Assembly (NCBI GenBank): GCA_021737445.1
Contig: JAIPDY010000045.1
Span: forward strand, 1 to 18,519
Length of the DNA: 18,519 bases
Direction: 5' to 3'
From: Desulfotignum sp.
GTDB lineage: Bacteria > Desulfobacterota > Desulfobacteria > Desulfobacterales > Desulfobacteraceae
Part shown: positions 7,089 through 14,902 of the stretch, piece after piece
Numbering within the stretch: position 1 is the first letter of the stretch
Layout of the letters: every line of letters begins with the position of its first letter
Program-made: the position numbers and the translations under genes
Notes under the pieces: generated by a model
Seen by the model: the letters and a program-made list of their open reading frames with translations, nothing else
Databases searched by the model: none
Told to the model about the DNA's origin: nothing

Positions 7089-9476
7089 TTATCCTTTTTT
7101 TCTGCCCGATTCCAGGGTCTTGCGCACTTTACTGGCAAGTTCGTTTTTGGAAAACGGTTTCTGGATAAACCCGGCATCCTTGTCCCCAAGGTTCTGCAGG
7201 GAGATGACATCTGCGGCATAACCGGACATGAATAAAAACTTTACATCCGAATGCAGGATTTTCAACTCTTCGGCCAGGTCCCTGCCGTTCATTTGCGGCA
7301 TGACCACATCTGTCAAAAGCAGGTGAATGGTTTTTTTGTAATTTCTGGCCATGGCCAGGGCTGCATCTGGTGAAGCGGCGGACAACACATGATATTCCAG
7401 ACGTTCAAGCATCATACAAGTCATTCTTAAAATTGCGGGTTCATCCTCCACCACCAGAATGGTTTGATGTCCGGTGGCCTGCGATGCCTGCAAAAGGGAG
7501 GATACGCCAGGACAAGCTTTGGCCCCCATATGCAGGGGCAGGTACACCTTAAACGTGCTGCCCTGTCCCGGTGTGCTGTCAACAGTAAGAAAGCCCTTGT
7601 TCTGCTGGACAATGCCGTACACTGTGGCAAGCCCCAGGCCTGTGCCTTCCCCCACATCTTTGGTGGTGAAAAAAGGCTCAAACAGATTTGCCAGGACATG
7701 CCTGTCCATACCGCACCCATCGTCTTTCACCATCAGCATTACAAAGTCTCCCGGAGAAACACCGGGATGGTCCTGGCAGTATGCCTGGTCAAAAGATGCC
7801 GTCCCGGTTTCAATGGTGATTTTCCCCAGATCCGAAATGGCATCTTTGGCATTGACACACAGGTTCACCAGAATCTGATCGATCTGGGAAGGATCTGCCT
7901 TAACCGCCCCCAGACCTTTGCCGGCCTGCCAGGCCAGGTCGATATCCTCTCCGATGAGCCGGCGCAGCATGCTGAGCATGTTTTCCACTGTGGCATTAAG
8001 GTCCAGCACCTTTGGGGCGATGATCTGTTTTCTGGCAAAGGTGAGCAGCTGCCTGGTCAGATCCGCCGACCGCCGGGCCGCGGTAAGCACCTCCTCTAAA
8101 TTTTCATGCACCGGTCCGGACGGGTCTGCCTGCTCCATAGCTGCCTGGGCATAGCCCAGGATCACGGTGAGCATGTTGTTGAAATCATGGGCAACCCCGC
8201 CGGCCAGCCGCCCCACAGACTCCATCTTCTGGGCCTGAATCAGCTGTGTCTGGAGATTTTCTTTTTCCGCCTCCGCTTTTTTCCGGTCGGATATATCCTT
8301 ATAATTACCCAGAAGGCCCTGGATATCGGGATCATGCAAAAGGTTGCTTCCGGTGAATTCTATCCACTTGTAGGTCCTGTCACTGCATCTGTACCGGCAC
8401 TCAATCGTACCCGAAGATCCCGGGTTTTTTATAATATCAGCAAAAAACCGCTGGGTTTTTTCCAGGTCATCCGGGTGGATATTTTTCCAGGTAACCTCTC
8501 CCACAACCTCTTGGGGTTTCCACCCGAACCATTTTTCAATATTCGGGCTTTTGTATCGGTTGATGCCGTCCTGGTCTATGATGACGATCACATCCCCGAT
8601 ATTGGCAAGCATCTTGCTGTGCATGGCTGCATTTTTTCTAATTGCATCTTCCGCCTGTTTCTGGTAGGTGATATCCTCCACAATACCCACACAGCCGAAG
8701 GATTGGCCGTCTTTATCCAGCAAAGGTGACACATATACTTTCACCGGGGTGGATTTTTCTGCTGTAACGCTGCGGTAAATCCCTTCATAAAAACCGGTAT
8801 GGCCGTTTAAGGCCAGCCGCAGTTCTCTGACCAGTTTTTTATCCGGCAGGGTGAGCATGTTCAATCCCACCAGTGCTTTTCTGGATGACCCGATAATGTT
8901 CACAAAATTGTCATTGCAGTCAATTATAATACCGTTATTGTCGAAATGAAACACCCCTATGGGAGACTGTTCAAACAAAAGGCGGTATCGCAGGGCATCT
9001 TTCTTAAGCGCTGTTTCAAAATGCTCACCCTGGGCAATGTCGGTGACAAACCCAAGAGTGCCGACGAATTCCCCGGTCTGTTTATCAAACCGGGGACTGG
9101 CATCAATCAGAACCAGCATTTTTTCACCGCTTTTGTGCTGCAGAACCATCTCATACCGGTCTGTTCTGCCCTCAGCCCGCCGTCTTTCCGCTTCCTGCAC
9201 CATGTCATAATGATCCGGGGGTATTATATCAAGCCATAACCGGCCGATGATCTCTTCGGGCCGGTACCCCAGCATGGCCACAAATCCGGGATTCACAAAG
9301 GTGACCGTTCCCTGGGTATCTGTCAGTACAAGGCCGTCGCTCATTGCTTTGACAACATCTTCATTGAATGTGCTGAGCATGGACAGTTCTTTTTTCAGCG
9401 TCTCATACTCTGAAGCAATCTTTTTCAGGGCATGAACCTGTTTTTCCAAATCTGCATAACCGGGTCTGGGCGACAT
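7089..9476 (-). CDS. Soluble hybrid sensor histidine kinase: three PAS domains, HisKA, HATPase, receiver
   Basis: The protein has 795 residues and no membrane helix, so it should sense a cytoplasmic signal. Domains in order: a short coiled coil (8-35); PAS domains at about 38-148, 160-275 and 283-400; HisKA with His430 in GGVAHDFNNML; HATPase with N-box Asn542, DDGCGM at 585-590 and GEGTGLGL at 609-616; and a receiver with acidic cluster EDE 677-679, phospho-acceptor Asp723 and Lys773. All key residues are intact. It reads toward dctP, about 200 bases away, which suggests but does not prove control of the TRAP operon. No DNA-binding response regulator is present in the window, so the output partner must lie elsewhere. 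The start ATG has only a weak purine-rich leader. A decayed fragment of another kinase lies just upstream. Confidence 0.92.
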   Translation of the reverse strand: MSPRPGYADLEKQVHALKKIASEYETLKKELSMLSTFNEDVVKAMSDGLVLTDTQGTVTFVNPGFVAMLGYRPEEIIGRLWLDIIPPDHYDMVQEAERRRAEGRTDRYEMVLQHKSGEKMLVLIDASPRFDKQTGEFVGTLGFVTDIAQGEHFETALKKDALRYRLLFEQSPIGVFHFDNNGIIIDCNDNFVNIIGSSRKALVGLNMLTLPDKKLVRELRLALNGHTGFYEGIYRSVTAEKSTPVKVYVSPLLDKDGQSFGCVGIVEDITYQKQAEDAIRKNAAMHSKMLANIGDVIVIIDQDGINRYKSPNIEKWFGWKPQEVVGEVTWKNIHPDDLEKTQRFFADIIKNPGSSGTIECRYRCSDRTYKWIEFTGSNLLHDPDIQGLLGNYKDISDRKKAEAEKENLQTQLIQAQKMESVGRLAGGVAHDFNNMLTVILGYAQAAMEQADPSGPVHENLEEVLTAARRSADLTRQLLTFARKQIIAPKVLDLNATVENMLSMLRRLIGEDIDLAWQAGKGLGAVKADPSQIDQILVNLCVNAKDAISDLGKITIETGTASFDQAYCQDHPGVSPGDFVMLMVKDDGCGMDRHVLANLFEPFFTTKDVGEGTGLGLATVYGIVQQNKGFLTVDSTPGQGSTFKVYLPLHMGAKACPGVSSLLQASQATGHQTILVVEDEPAILRMTCMMLERLEYHVLSAASPDAALAMARNYKKTIHLLLTDVVMPQMNGRDLAEELKILHSDVKFLFMSGYAADVISLQNLGDKDAGFIQKPFSKNELASKVRKTLESGRKKG

Positions 9477-9519
9477 AAATTTTCACTTTCTTTTTTTAAA
9501 TTCAGCATGGTTCTTAAAA

Positions 9520-9663
9520 TCATCGGCGGTACAGCGGGACATTAACAAACATTTCAGTTCCGGATAAAGGGATGCCGGTTGTTATGCCAGGTCCGTCCTA
9601 TCCTGTTCTCTTGCCCATGCCCTTGGTGGTGAGATATGGATCAAATATTTTTGTCATTCCCAT
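9520..9663 (-). pseudogene. Remnant of a second histidine kinase (HATPase C-terminal fragment)
   Basis: Reading the minus strand from 9663 gives MGMTKIFDPYLTTKGMGKRT, then Gly and a stop (TAG at codon 22). The same frame continues to a second stop at 9520 and includes LSGTEMFVNVPLYRR. The first part is an unmistakable F-box/G2-box of a histidine-kinase ATPase (compare KIFDPYFTTKGxGKGTGLGL). The second resembles the final beta-strand (GTxFxVYLPL). The sequence between them is shortened, so the gene carries a nonsense change and an internal loss, and its 5' portion is missing. It sits directly upstream of, and in the same orientation as, the intact kinase but is not an exact copy of it (LFEPFFTTKDVGEGTG there). 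It cannot encode a working kinase. The surrounding gap (9477-9761) holds nothing else I recognise except a short ATAGAA triplet repeat. Confidence 0.7.
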
Positions 9664-9761
9664 AGAAATAGAAATAGAAGAGGTGCCGCATCCTGTGTGA
9701 TAACAATATACCACAGATTATAGTTCAATCGCTTTTTTTGTACAACCGCTTTATTTATTAT

Positions 9762-10679
9762 TTAAATGATATGGAGCCAGACGGCAAAAGAAATCGCAGA
9801 CATCAATGTGGAAACTGAAATGGCGGTAACGGCGAATTCTACATCGCCGTTCATCTCCATGGCCATGACATAACTGATGGTGGCAGACGGTGAAGCCAGC
9901 AGGATCAGTCCCGGCAGATACAGATTTGGCGGAAGGTTCCACAGGGTGTAAAACACAAGGCCGGCTGCCGGTACCAGAACCAGCTTAATGATTGTGACCG
10001 GAAGGACCCGGGCCAGTTGTGATTTCATCAAATCAAAATTCAAGGCTGCGCCGATGAGCAGCAGTGCCAGGGGCAGGGCCATGCCTGAAATAATATCCAG
10101 AGTTCGTGACAGCACCATGGGCAGTCCCGCACCGGTCAAAGAAAAACTGATCCCGGCAACAGCAGAAATAATCACAGGGTTGCCCATAATTTTTAACAAA
10201 ATTCTGCCGGTATTGTGCCGGTTTGTATCTGTGTCATTATAAAACTGCAAAATACTTACTGACAAAAGGTTCTGCAAAATCATGATAAACCCGATAAGCA
10301 GGCTGGCGCTGACAAAACCCTCCTGGCCCAGGTAGTAATAGGCCACAGCCAGTCCGATATAACCCAGATTTCCGTGGACCGCACTTTGTACAAAGGTGCC
10401 GAACCGGCGCTGGGGCACATGGCATAAGCGACCCATGATCCAGGTCAAGCCAAACGATATCCCCACCGCCGCCAGGGTACATCCCAGGACAACCGGGTTA
10501 AAGTCAGATGTCAACGATCCTTTTGCAATGGCGGCAAACACCATGGCAGGGATGGCAAAATAAAATACCAGGCGGTTGGCAGGCCCTGTGAATGAAGCAG
10601 GAATAAACCCTTTCTGCCTGGCCAGCCAGCCCAGAAAAATCACACTGAATATGGGAATGATGGTGTTGAATATCTGCAT
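9762..10679 (-). CDS. AEC (auxin efflux carrier) family permease
   Basis: This is a 305-residue hydrophobic protein. It begins MQIFNTIIPIFSVIFLGWLA, the typical first helix of AEC-family transporters, and then carries successive hydrophobic segments arranged as two halves. The second half (after about residue 165) shows family-type motifs: GNPVIISAVAGISFSLTG, LPLALLLIGAALNFDL and LILLASPSATISYVMAMEM. About ten membrane helices are expected. Bacterial members move small carboxylates such as malate or malonate; the substrate here is unknown. Only a distant AAGGTG lies before the ATG (about 13 bases), so the ribosome site is weak. It is 80 bases downstream of hrpB on the same strand. No clear terminator follows. 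Confidence 0.88.
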   Translation of the reverse strand: MQIFNTIIPIFSVIFLGWLARQKGFIPASFTGPANRLVFYFAIPAMVFAAIAKGSLTSDFNPVVLGCTLAAVGISFGLTWIMGRLCHVPQRRFGTFVQSAVHGNLGYIGLAVAYYYLGQEGFVSASLLIGFIMILQNLLSVSILQFYNDTDTNRHNTGRILLKIMGNPVIISAVAGISFSLTGAGLPMVLSRTLDIISGMALPLALLLIGAALNFDLMKSQLARVLPVTIIKLVLVPAAGLVFYTLWNLPPNLYLPGLILLASPSATISYVMAMEMNGDVEFAVTAISVSTLMSAISFAVWLHII

Positions 10680-10759
10680 GAATCTGATTAATCACCTTAT
10701 TGCCGTCATTGTGACCGTGAAGAAATCACTATAACATGGAAATTTACATTTATTAAAGA

Positions 10760-13342
10760 CTATTTTTTGGGTTTGGCCCGGCAGGTGGGGGTGGCTGACA
10801 TGGGATCATCCGGCCAGAAATGCCTGGGATACCGTCCCATGAGATCTTTTTTCACATCTTTGTACGTATTTTTCCAGAAACTTGCCAGATCCTGGGTTAC
10901 CTGAACCGGCCGGCCAGCCGGAGACAAAAGGTGCAGGGTCACGGCAATTTTGTTGTTTGCCACAGTGGGTGTCCGGGTCATGCCGAACAGTTCCTGGAGC
11001 CGAACCGCCAAAACCGGAGAGGCCAGAATCTGGTTACCGTCTGTATAGGAAACCGGAATACGGGATCCGGAAGGGACCGTGATATGGGACGGGGCCTGAT
11101 CATCCACCATCTGCCGGTCATCCCAGGAAAAAAGAGACATCAGTGCCCCTGTCAGGTCCACCTGCTTCAGGTCCCGGGCGGACCTGACACGGGTGAGAAA
11201 CGGTCCCAGCCAGAACGGCAGGCGCTCTAACAGCCCCGGGTCGGACAGATCAGGCAGATGGGAAAGCCCGGCCTGTTCTCTTAAAAAACAGACCCGGTGG
11301 CAAAAGTGCAGCAATTTGCGGGTCCAGGGAAGGGATGCCGGCCCCATCAGGCGGATACCCTGGATCATGGCGGCCCGGACCGCTTCATGATCCGGGTCCG
11401 GCACCGGGACCTGCCGGATCAGAATCCGGCCATACCAGGTCCGGCGCATGGCTTGCACCGCCTGCTTATCCGGGTCCCACTCCACCACATCCCGGGTATC
11501 CATTTGATCTCCCCATACCTGTTCCAGTTCCTGTACCGGGACAGGGGCTGCCAGGAAAATCAAGGCATTTTTAGGATGCCCCTCCACATGGGCTGCCAGG
11601 ATATAATCATGGACTGCAACTGTATTGGGTTCTTTAAAATACGCACCGCTGCCAGAGGCCATTGTATAAGACAAAGGTCCCCTGCGGCCGGCCACCCGTT
11701 CAGGAAAACCCAGGGACAGGGTGATACCCGCTTTTTCCGGATCCAAAGCGCGCTGACGGATCTCCATCTTCCGGGCCAGGCGCCGGGATGCTGTCAGTAT
11801 ATTTCTGGCACGGACACGGGTTTCTTTTGCCATTTTGTTTTTAACCGGATTCTGGTGCATGGCGGCCAGCAGTTCCAGACGGGTCCGGATATCCGGATCA
11901 TGGGATGAGCCCGGAATCATCTCTTTTTCCTCCAGGAGCACCGCCAGGCAGCAGGCCAGAAATCCGTTGCCCTGCCGGTCTGCTTTTCGGATCATATGGG
12001 CCAGCCTGGGATGGATACCGGAACCAGCAATGGCTTTGCCGTGGGGGGTGATGTTCCCCTGGTCATCCAGACAGCCCAGGCGGAGCAGCAAATCCCGGGC
12101 CCGGGAAAACGCCCGGTCCGGGGGCAGGTCCAGCCATTTTAAATCCCCGGGATCGCGAACCCCCCACAGGGCCAGTTCCAGGGCAACTCCGGCAAGATCC
12201 TGTTCAACAATTTCCGGCCGGGTAAAGGGCACCAGTCCTTTGTGCACATGTTCGGACCAGATGCGAAAACAGATGCCGGGACCGGTGCGGCCTGCCCTGC
12301 CCCGGCGCTGGTCTGCCGATGCACGGGACACGGGCATTGTTTGAAGACGGGTAAGTTCTGTGCCGGGAAAAAACACAGGCTTGCGCATCAATCCTGAATC
12401 CACAACAATCTGGATGCCCTCAATTGTCAAAGAGGTTTCCGCAATAGCTGTGGCCAGGACCACCTTGCGGTACCCCGGCGGGGATGGCACCAGTGCGGCC
12501 CGCTGTTTTTCAAAAGACAGAAGGCCGGATAAAGGGAACACCTGCACATCCGGGCCGGTTTTTTGTGCCAGCATCCGGGCGGTATGCCGGATTTCAGCTG
12601 CACCAGGCAAAAATACCAGGATATCCCCGGAATAATTTGCCAGGGCGGTCAGTACAGCAGTGACGCAGCCCGCCAGCACCGGCATGAACCGGCCGGGACC
12701 GGAACGGCCGAAAACCGGGGGCAGGTAAACCGTTTGTACCGGCCATTGCCGGCCCCGGGAAACAATAACCTGTGCCGGATTCAGGAGAGCTGCCAGGGCT
12801 GTGGTATCCATGGTGGCGGACATGACCAGTATCCGCAGGTCCGGCCGCAGGACATCCGCTGATTCCAGGCACAGTGCCAGACCCAGGTCACTGTGAATAT
12901 GGCGTTCATGAAACTCATCAAAAATCACCAGCCCCACCTCTTCCAGGGCCGGATCATTCTGAATCATCCGGGTAAGGATCGCCTCTGTGACCACCTCGAT
13001 GCGGGTATGCCTGCCAATTTTCGTCTCCATGCGGATCCGGTATCCCACAGTTCGGCCCACTGGTTCATTAATCAGCCCGGCCATGAAACAGGCACAGGTC
13101 CGGGCCGCAAGACGTCTGGGTTCCAACATGAGTATTTTTTTTCCGGCCAGCCATGGCGCATCCAGCAGGGCAAGGGGAACCCGGGTGGTTTTACCGGAAC
13201 CCGGCGGTGCCTGGAGCACGGCGTGGCCGGGTTGATCCAGGGCTGCTGTCAATTGCGGCAAAACCTGTGTTACCGGCAAATCCGGATGGGCAAAAAATGC
13301 GGATTTCCTATTGTTCTTCATCCAATTTTTAGATAAGACCAT
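10760..13342 (-). CDS. hrpB: ATP-dependent RNA helicase HrpB
   Basis: This 860-residue DEAH/RHA-type helicase has Walker A APPGSGKTT (45-53), EPRRLAAR motif Ia (74-81), DEFH box (142-145), SAT motif III (175-177) and motif VI QRRGRAGRTGPG (345-356). The C-terminal HrpB-specific domain ends with RYPRHFWPDDP near residue 845, the family's usual tail. Length fits HrpB (about 800-850). The biological role of HrpB in bacteria is not well defined; it is a cytoplasmic NTP-dependent RNA helicase by family. The start is uncertain: neither ATG 13342 nor the in-frame ATG 13321 has a clear Shine-Dalgarno, and the residues before about 18 are not conserved-looking. It diverges from a small + strand gene with only about 35 bases between the two starts. 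Confidence 0.93.
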   Translation of the reverse strand: MVLSKNWMKNNRKSAFFAHPDLPVTQVLPQLTAALDQPGHAVLQAPPGSGKTTRVPLALLDAPWLAGKKILMLEPRRLAARTCACFMAGLINEPVGRTVGYRIRMETKIGRHTRIEVVTEAILTRMIQNDPALEEVGLVIFDEFHERHIHSDLGLALCLESADVLRPDLRILVMSATMDTTALAALLNPAQVIVSRGRQWPVQTVYLPPVFGRSGPGRFMPVLAGCVTAVLTALANYSGDILVFLPGAAEIRHTARMLAQKTGPDVQVFPLSGLLSFEKQRAALVPSPPGYRKVVLATAIAETSLTIEGIQIVVDSGLMRKPVFFPGTELTRLQTMPVSRASADQRRGRAGRTGPGICFRIWSEHVHKGLVPFTRPEIVEQDLAGVALELALWGVRDPGDLKWLDLPPDRAFSRARDLLLRLGCLDDQGNITPHGKAIAGSGIHPRLAHMIRKADRQGNGFLACCLAVLLEEKEMIPGSSHDPDIRTRLELLAAMHQNPVKNKMAKETRVRARNILTASRRLARKMEIRQRALDPEKAGITLSLGFPERVAGRRGPLSYTMASGSGAYFKEPNTVAVHDYILAAHVEGHPKNALIFLAAPVPVQELEQVWGDQMDTRDVVEWDPDKQAVQAMRRTWYGRILIRQVPVPDPDHEAVRAAMIQGIRLMGPASLPWTRKLLHFCHRVCFLREQAGLSHLPDLSDPGLLERLPFWLGPFLTRVRSARDLKQVDLTGALMSLFSWDDRQMVDDQAPSHITVPSGSRIPVSYTDGNQILASPVLAVRLQELFGMTRTPTVANNKIAVTLHLLSPAGRPVQVTQDLASFWKNTYKDVKKDLMGRYPRHFWPDDPMSATPTCRAKPKK

Positions 13343-13377
13343 AGAAAAATATTAACTTGACAACAGGAGTTACAGCC

Positions 13378-13851
13378 ATGACGTCCGGATTAAAACAGAT
13401 TATCATTCCCAGGGAAAAAGCGGTTTTCCGGCTGGATAAAAACGGTATCTGGCACAATGAACACGGAAAATTTGAACACCCCAAAATCATCTCCTATTTT
13501 CACAAGTCCATCCGCAAAGACGATCAAGGCTATCATGTGTTTCAGATCAGAGACGGGTATGCGGAAAAGGTATATTTTCCCTATGAAGACACTGCCCTGT
13601 TTGTGTTTGATCTGAAAGGCACCGACACCCTGGTGTTGAACACCACCGAAACCCTGCACCTGGACCCGTCACAGCTTTTCACCTGCAATGACAATCTGTA
13701 TATTCAAACTCCGGAACACCGCATCAAATTCGGCCAGCGGGCACTGATGAAACTGTCCAGGCTGCTGATCGAAAAAGATGAGCGGCTGTTTCTGGTACTG
13801 GACAGCAAAGCCCATGAAATCCGGCAGCAAAAAGACCGGGACAGCTCATAA
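13378..13851 (+). CDS. Conserved protein of unknown function, DUF1285-like
   Basis: This 157-residue soluble protein lacks signal peptide or membrane helices. The N-terminal half reads like a beta-rich domain: IIIPREKAVFRLDKNGIWHN, then FEHPKIISYFHKSIRKDDQG and YHVFQIRDGYAEKVYFPYED. This pattern recalls DUF1285 proteins, in which a short query sequence (xxGxWxxxG) precedes an xxFxxxLxxxxDGxY motif. From memory, close relatives in Desulfobacteraceae carry a misleading 'MFS permease' label; nothing here is membrane-like. A longer frame from TTG 13357 exists, but AGGAG (13365-13369) eight bases before ATG 13378 fixes the start. It diverges from hrpB and converges on the cytochrome gene 52 bases downstream. 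Function unknown. Confidence 0.75.
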   Translation: MTSGLKQIIIPREKAVFRLDKNGIWHNEHGKFEHPKIISYFHKSIRKDDQGYHVFQIRDGYAEKVYFPYEDTALFVFDLKGTDTLVLNTTETLHLDPSQLFTCNDNLYIQTPEHRIKFGQRALMKLSRLLIEKDERLFLVLDSKAHEIRQQKDRDSS

Positions 13852-13903
13852 GAACCGATAATACCGGCGGCAGATCACTTCATACAGGGCAGCAATCCCC
13901 GGC

Positions 13904-14761
13904 CTAATGACATTCAATACAGGCCACAGGCCCGGCTGCAGGCAAATCTTCTTCATTTATGATTCCGGCCTTTTCAAAGGCCTTGCGCTCTTGTTGCAGT
14001 TCCCGGTGACAGGGCAGGCAGGTGTTGTGATAGGCTGCCAGATAATAATACACATTGACCGGGTCCTTGATATTCCGGGTGGAGGGATCCGGTTCAAACT
14101 GATCATGGCATCCCTCGGTCATGCAGCCATCCATATAACTTTCCCCATACCATTCATGGTGACATAACTGACAGGCATAGTCAAAATGTGCCCCATGGGG
14201 AAATTCCACTGCCGGCCGTTTTGCGTAAACCTCTTCAGGAGCTTCAATGGTCAGGGTGCCTAAAGGAACAGACATGATCTCAATATCATTGACCGGTTCG
14301 GCATGGGGCTCCGGATGGCATCCCTCACAGGCAATGGGACCGGTGTAGGTGCGCTTCATGCCGGCAGCTTTCTGTGCTTTTAATTCATCGCGGTGGCAGT
14401 CCCGGCATACCTGATGATACGCCCCTGCCAGGGATTTGATCCGTTTTTCCCCCAACGGGGTGGTGCCGGGGGCCGCAGCCCACAGGTTTTCATGGCACCC
14501 TGCTGTGGCACAGCTCTGCACGGGGCTGGCACCATCCCATTCATGGTGGCAGTCCTTGCACGAATAGGCAAAATGCCGGGAATGGGGAAACACAACCGGT
14601 GATAACCGGGGTTCACGTTCAGCATCCGGCGGGGCCAAAAGAGTCATGGTACCGGTGGGCAGCATGAGCTGTTCCGGGTCTTTTTCAGCCAATACCAGGT
14701 GCTGGCCCAGCATTACCATCAGTGCGACAACGCAGCAAACCAAACGCGCATATGATTTCAT
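13904..14761 (-). CDS. Periplasmic octahaem class III cytochrome c (two tandem tetrahaem c3-like units)
   Basis: This 285-residue secreted protein has an N-terminal signal peptide (core about 7-20, likely cleavage after VLA at 25) and eight covalent haem sites: Cys68-His72, Cys84-His90 (CX4CH), Cys119-His123, Cys145-His149, Cys197-His201, Cys213-His219 (CX4CH), Cys248-His252 and Cys281-His285. The order CXXCH, CX4CH, CXXCH, CXXCH occurs twice. The halves also share FPHxxHFxYxCxxCHHEW and AYHxxCxxCHR, so the protein arose by internal duplication of a c3-like unit. The last haem histidine is the final residue. ATG 14761 is chosen over ATG 14788 because GGAGG lies seven bases before it. It probably carries electrons in the periplasm; the partner is not in the window. 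Confidence 0.93.
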   Translation of the reverse strand: MKSYARLVCCVVALMVMLGQHLVLAEKDPEQLMLPTGTMTLLAPPDAEREPRLSPVVFPHSRHFAYSCKDCHHEWDGASPVQSCATAGCHENLWAAAPGTTPLGEKRIKSLAGAYHQVCRDCHRDELKAQKAAGMKRTYTGPIACEGCHPEPHAEPVNDIEIMSVPLGTLTIEAPEEVYAKRPAVEFPHGAHFDYACQLCHHEWYGESYMDGCMTEGCHDQFEPDPSTRNIKDPVNVYYYLAAYHNTCLPCHRELQQERKAFEKAGIINEEDLPAAGPVACIECH

Positions 14762-14823
14762 CGTGTTCCTCCAGTGTGTAATATTCATCCGGTATTTTGT
14801 ACCTTTTTTCTTATTTCACATGA

Positions 14824-14852
14824 TCTATATAAATTGTTGGCAACAAAATCAA
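14824..14852 (-). promoter_or_regulatory. Candidate promoter of the octahaem cytochrome gene with an operator-like palindrome in the spacer
   Basis: On the minus strand TTGATT (14847-14852) and TATAGA (14824-14829) are 17 bases apart, each a 4/6 match to sigma70 boxes. The spacer contains a 13-base palindrome, TTGTTG-N-CAACAA (14834-14846). The implied leader is about 55-60 bases. A palindrome between -35 and -10 is a usual repressor or MerR-type activator position, but no regulator is identified. Confidence 0.35.
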
Positions 14853-14902
14853 TATATAATCGCGGGTTTTTTTTCTCATACACCAGAAAAGCCGGTCTGT
14901 TT

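Noticed and set aside
9662..9679. ATAGAA repeated three times
   Set aside because: Too short to be a meaningful satellite or regulatory array; it lies at the edge of the kinase remnant and may be chance.
9477..9761. Possible riboswitch or small RNA in the gap between kinase and AEC permease
   Set aside because: No recognisable structured RNA; most of the signal is explained by the decayed kinase fragment.
11297..11908. 203-codon + strand frame inside hrpB
   Set aside because: Shadow of the hrpB coding strand; low-complexity composition and no recognisable motif.
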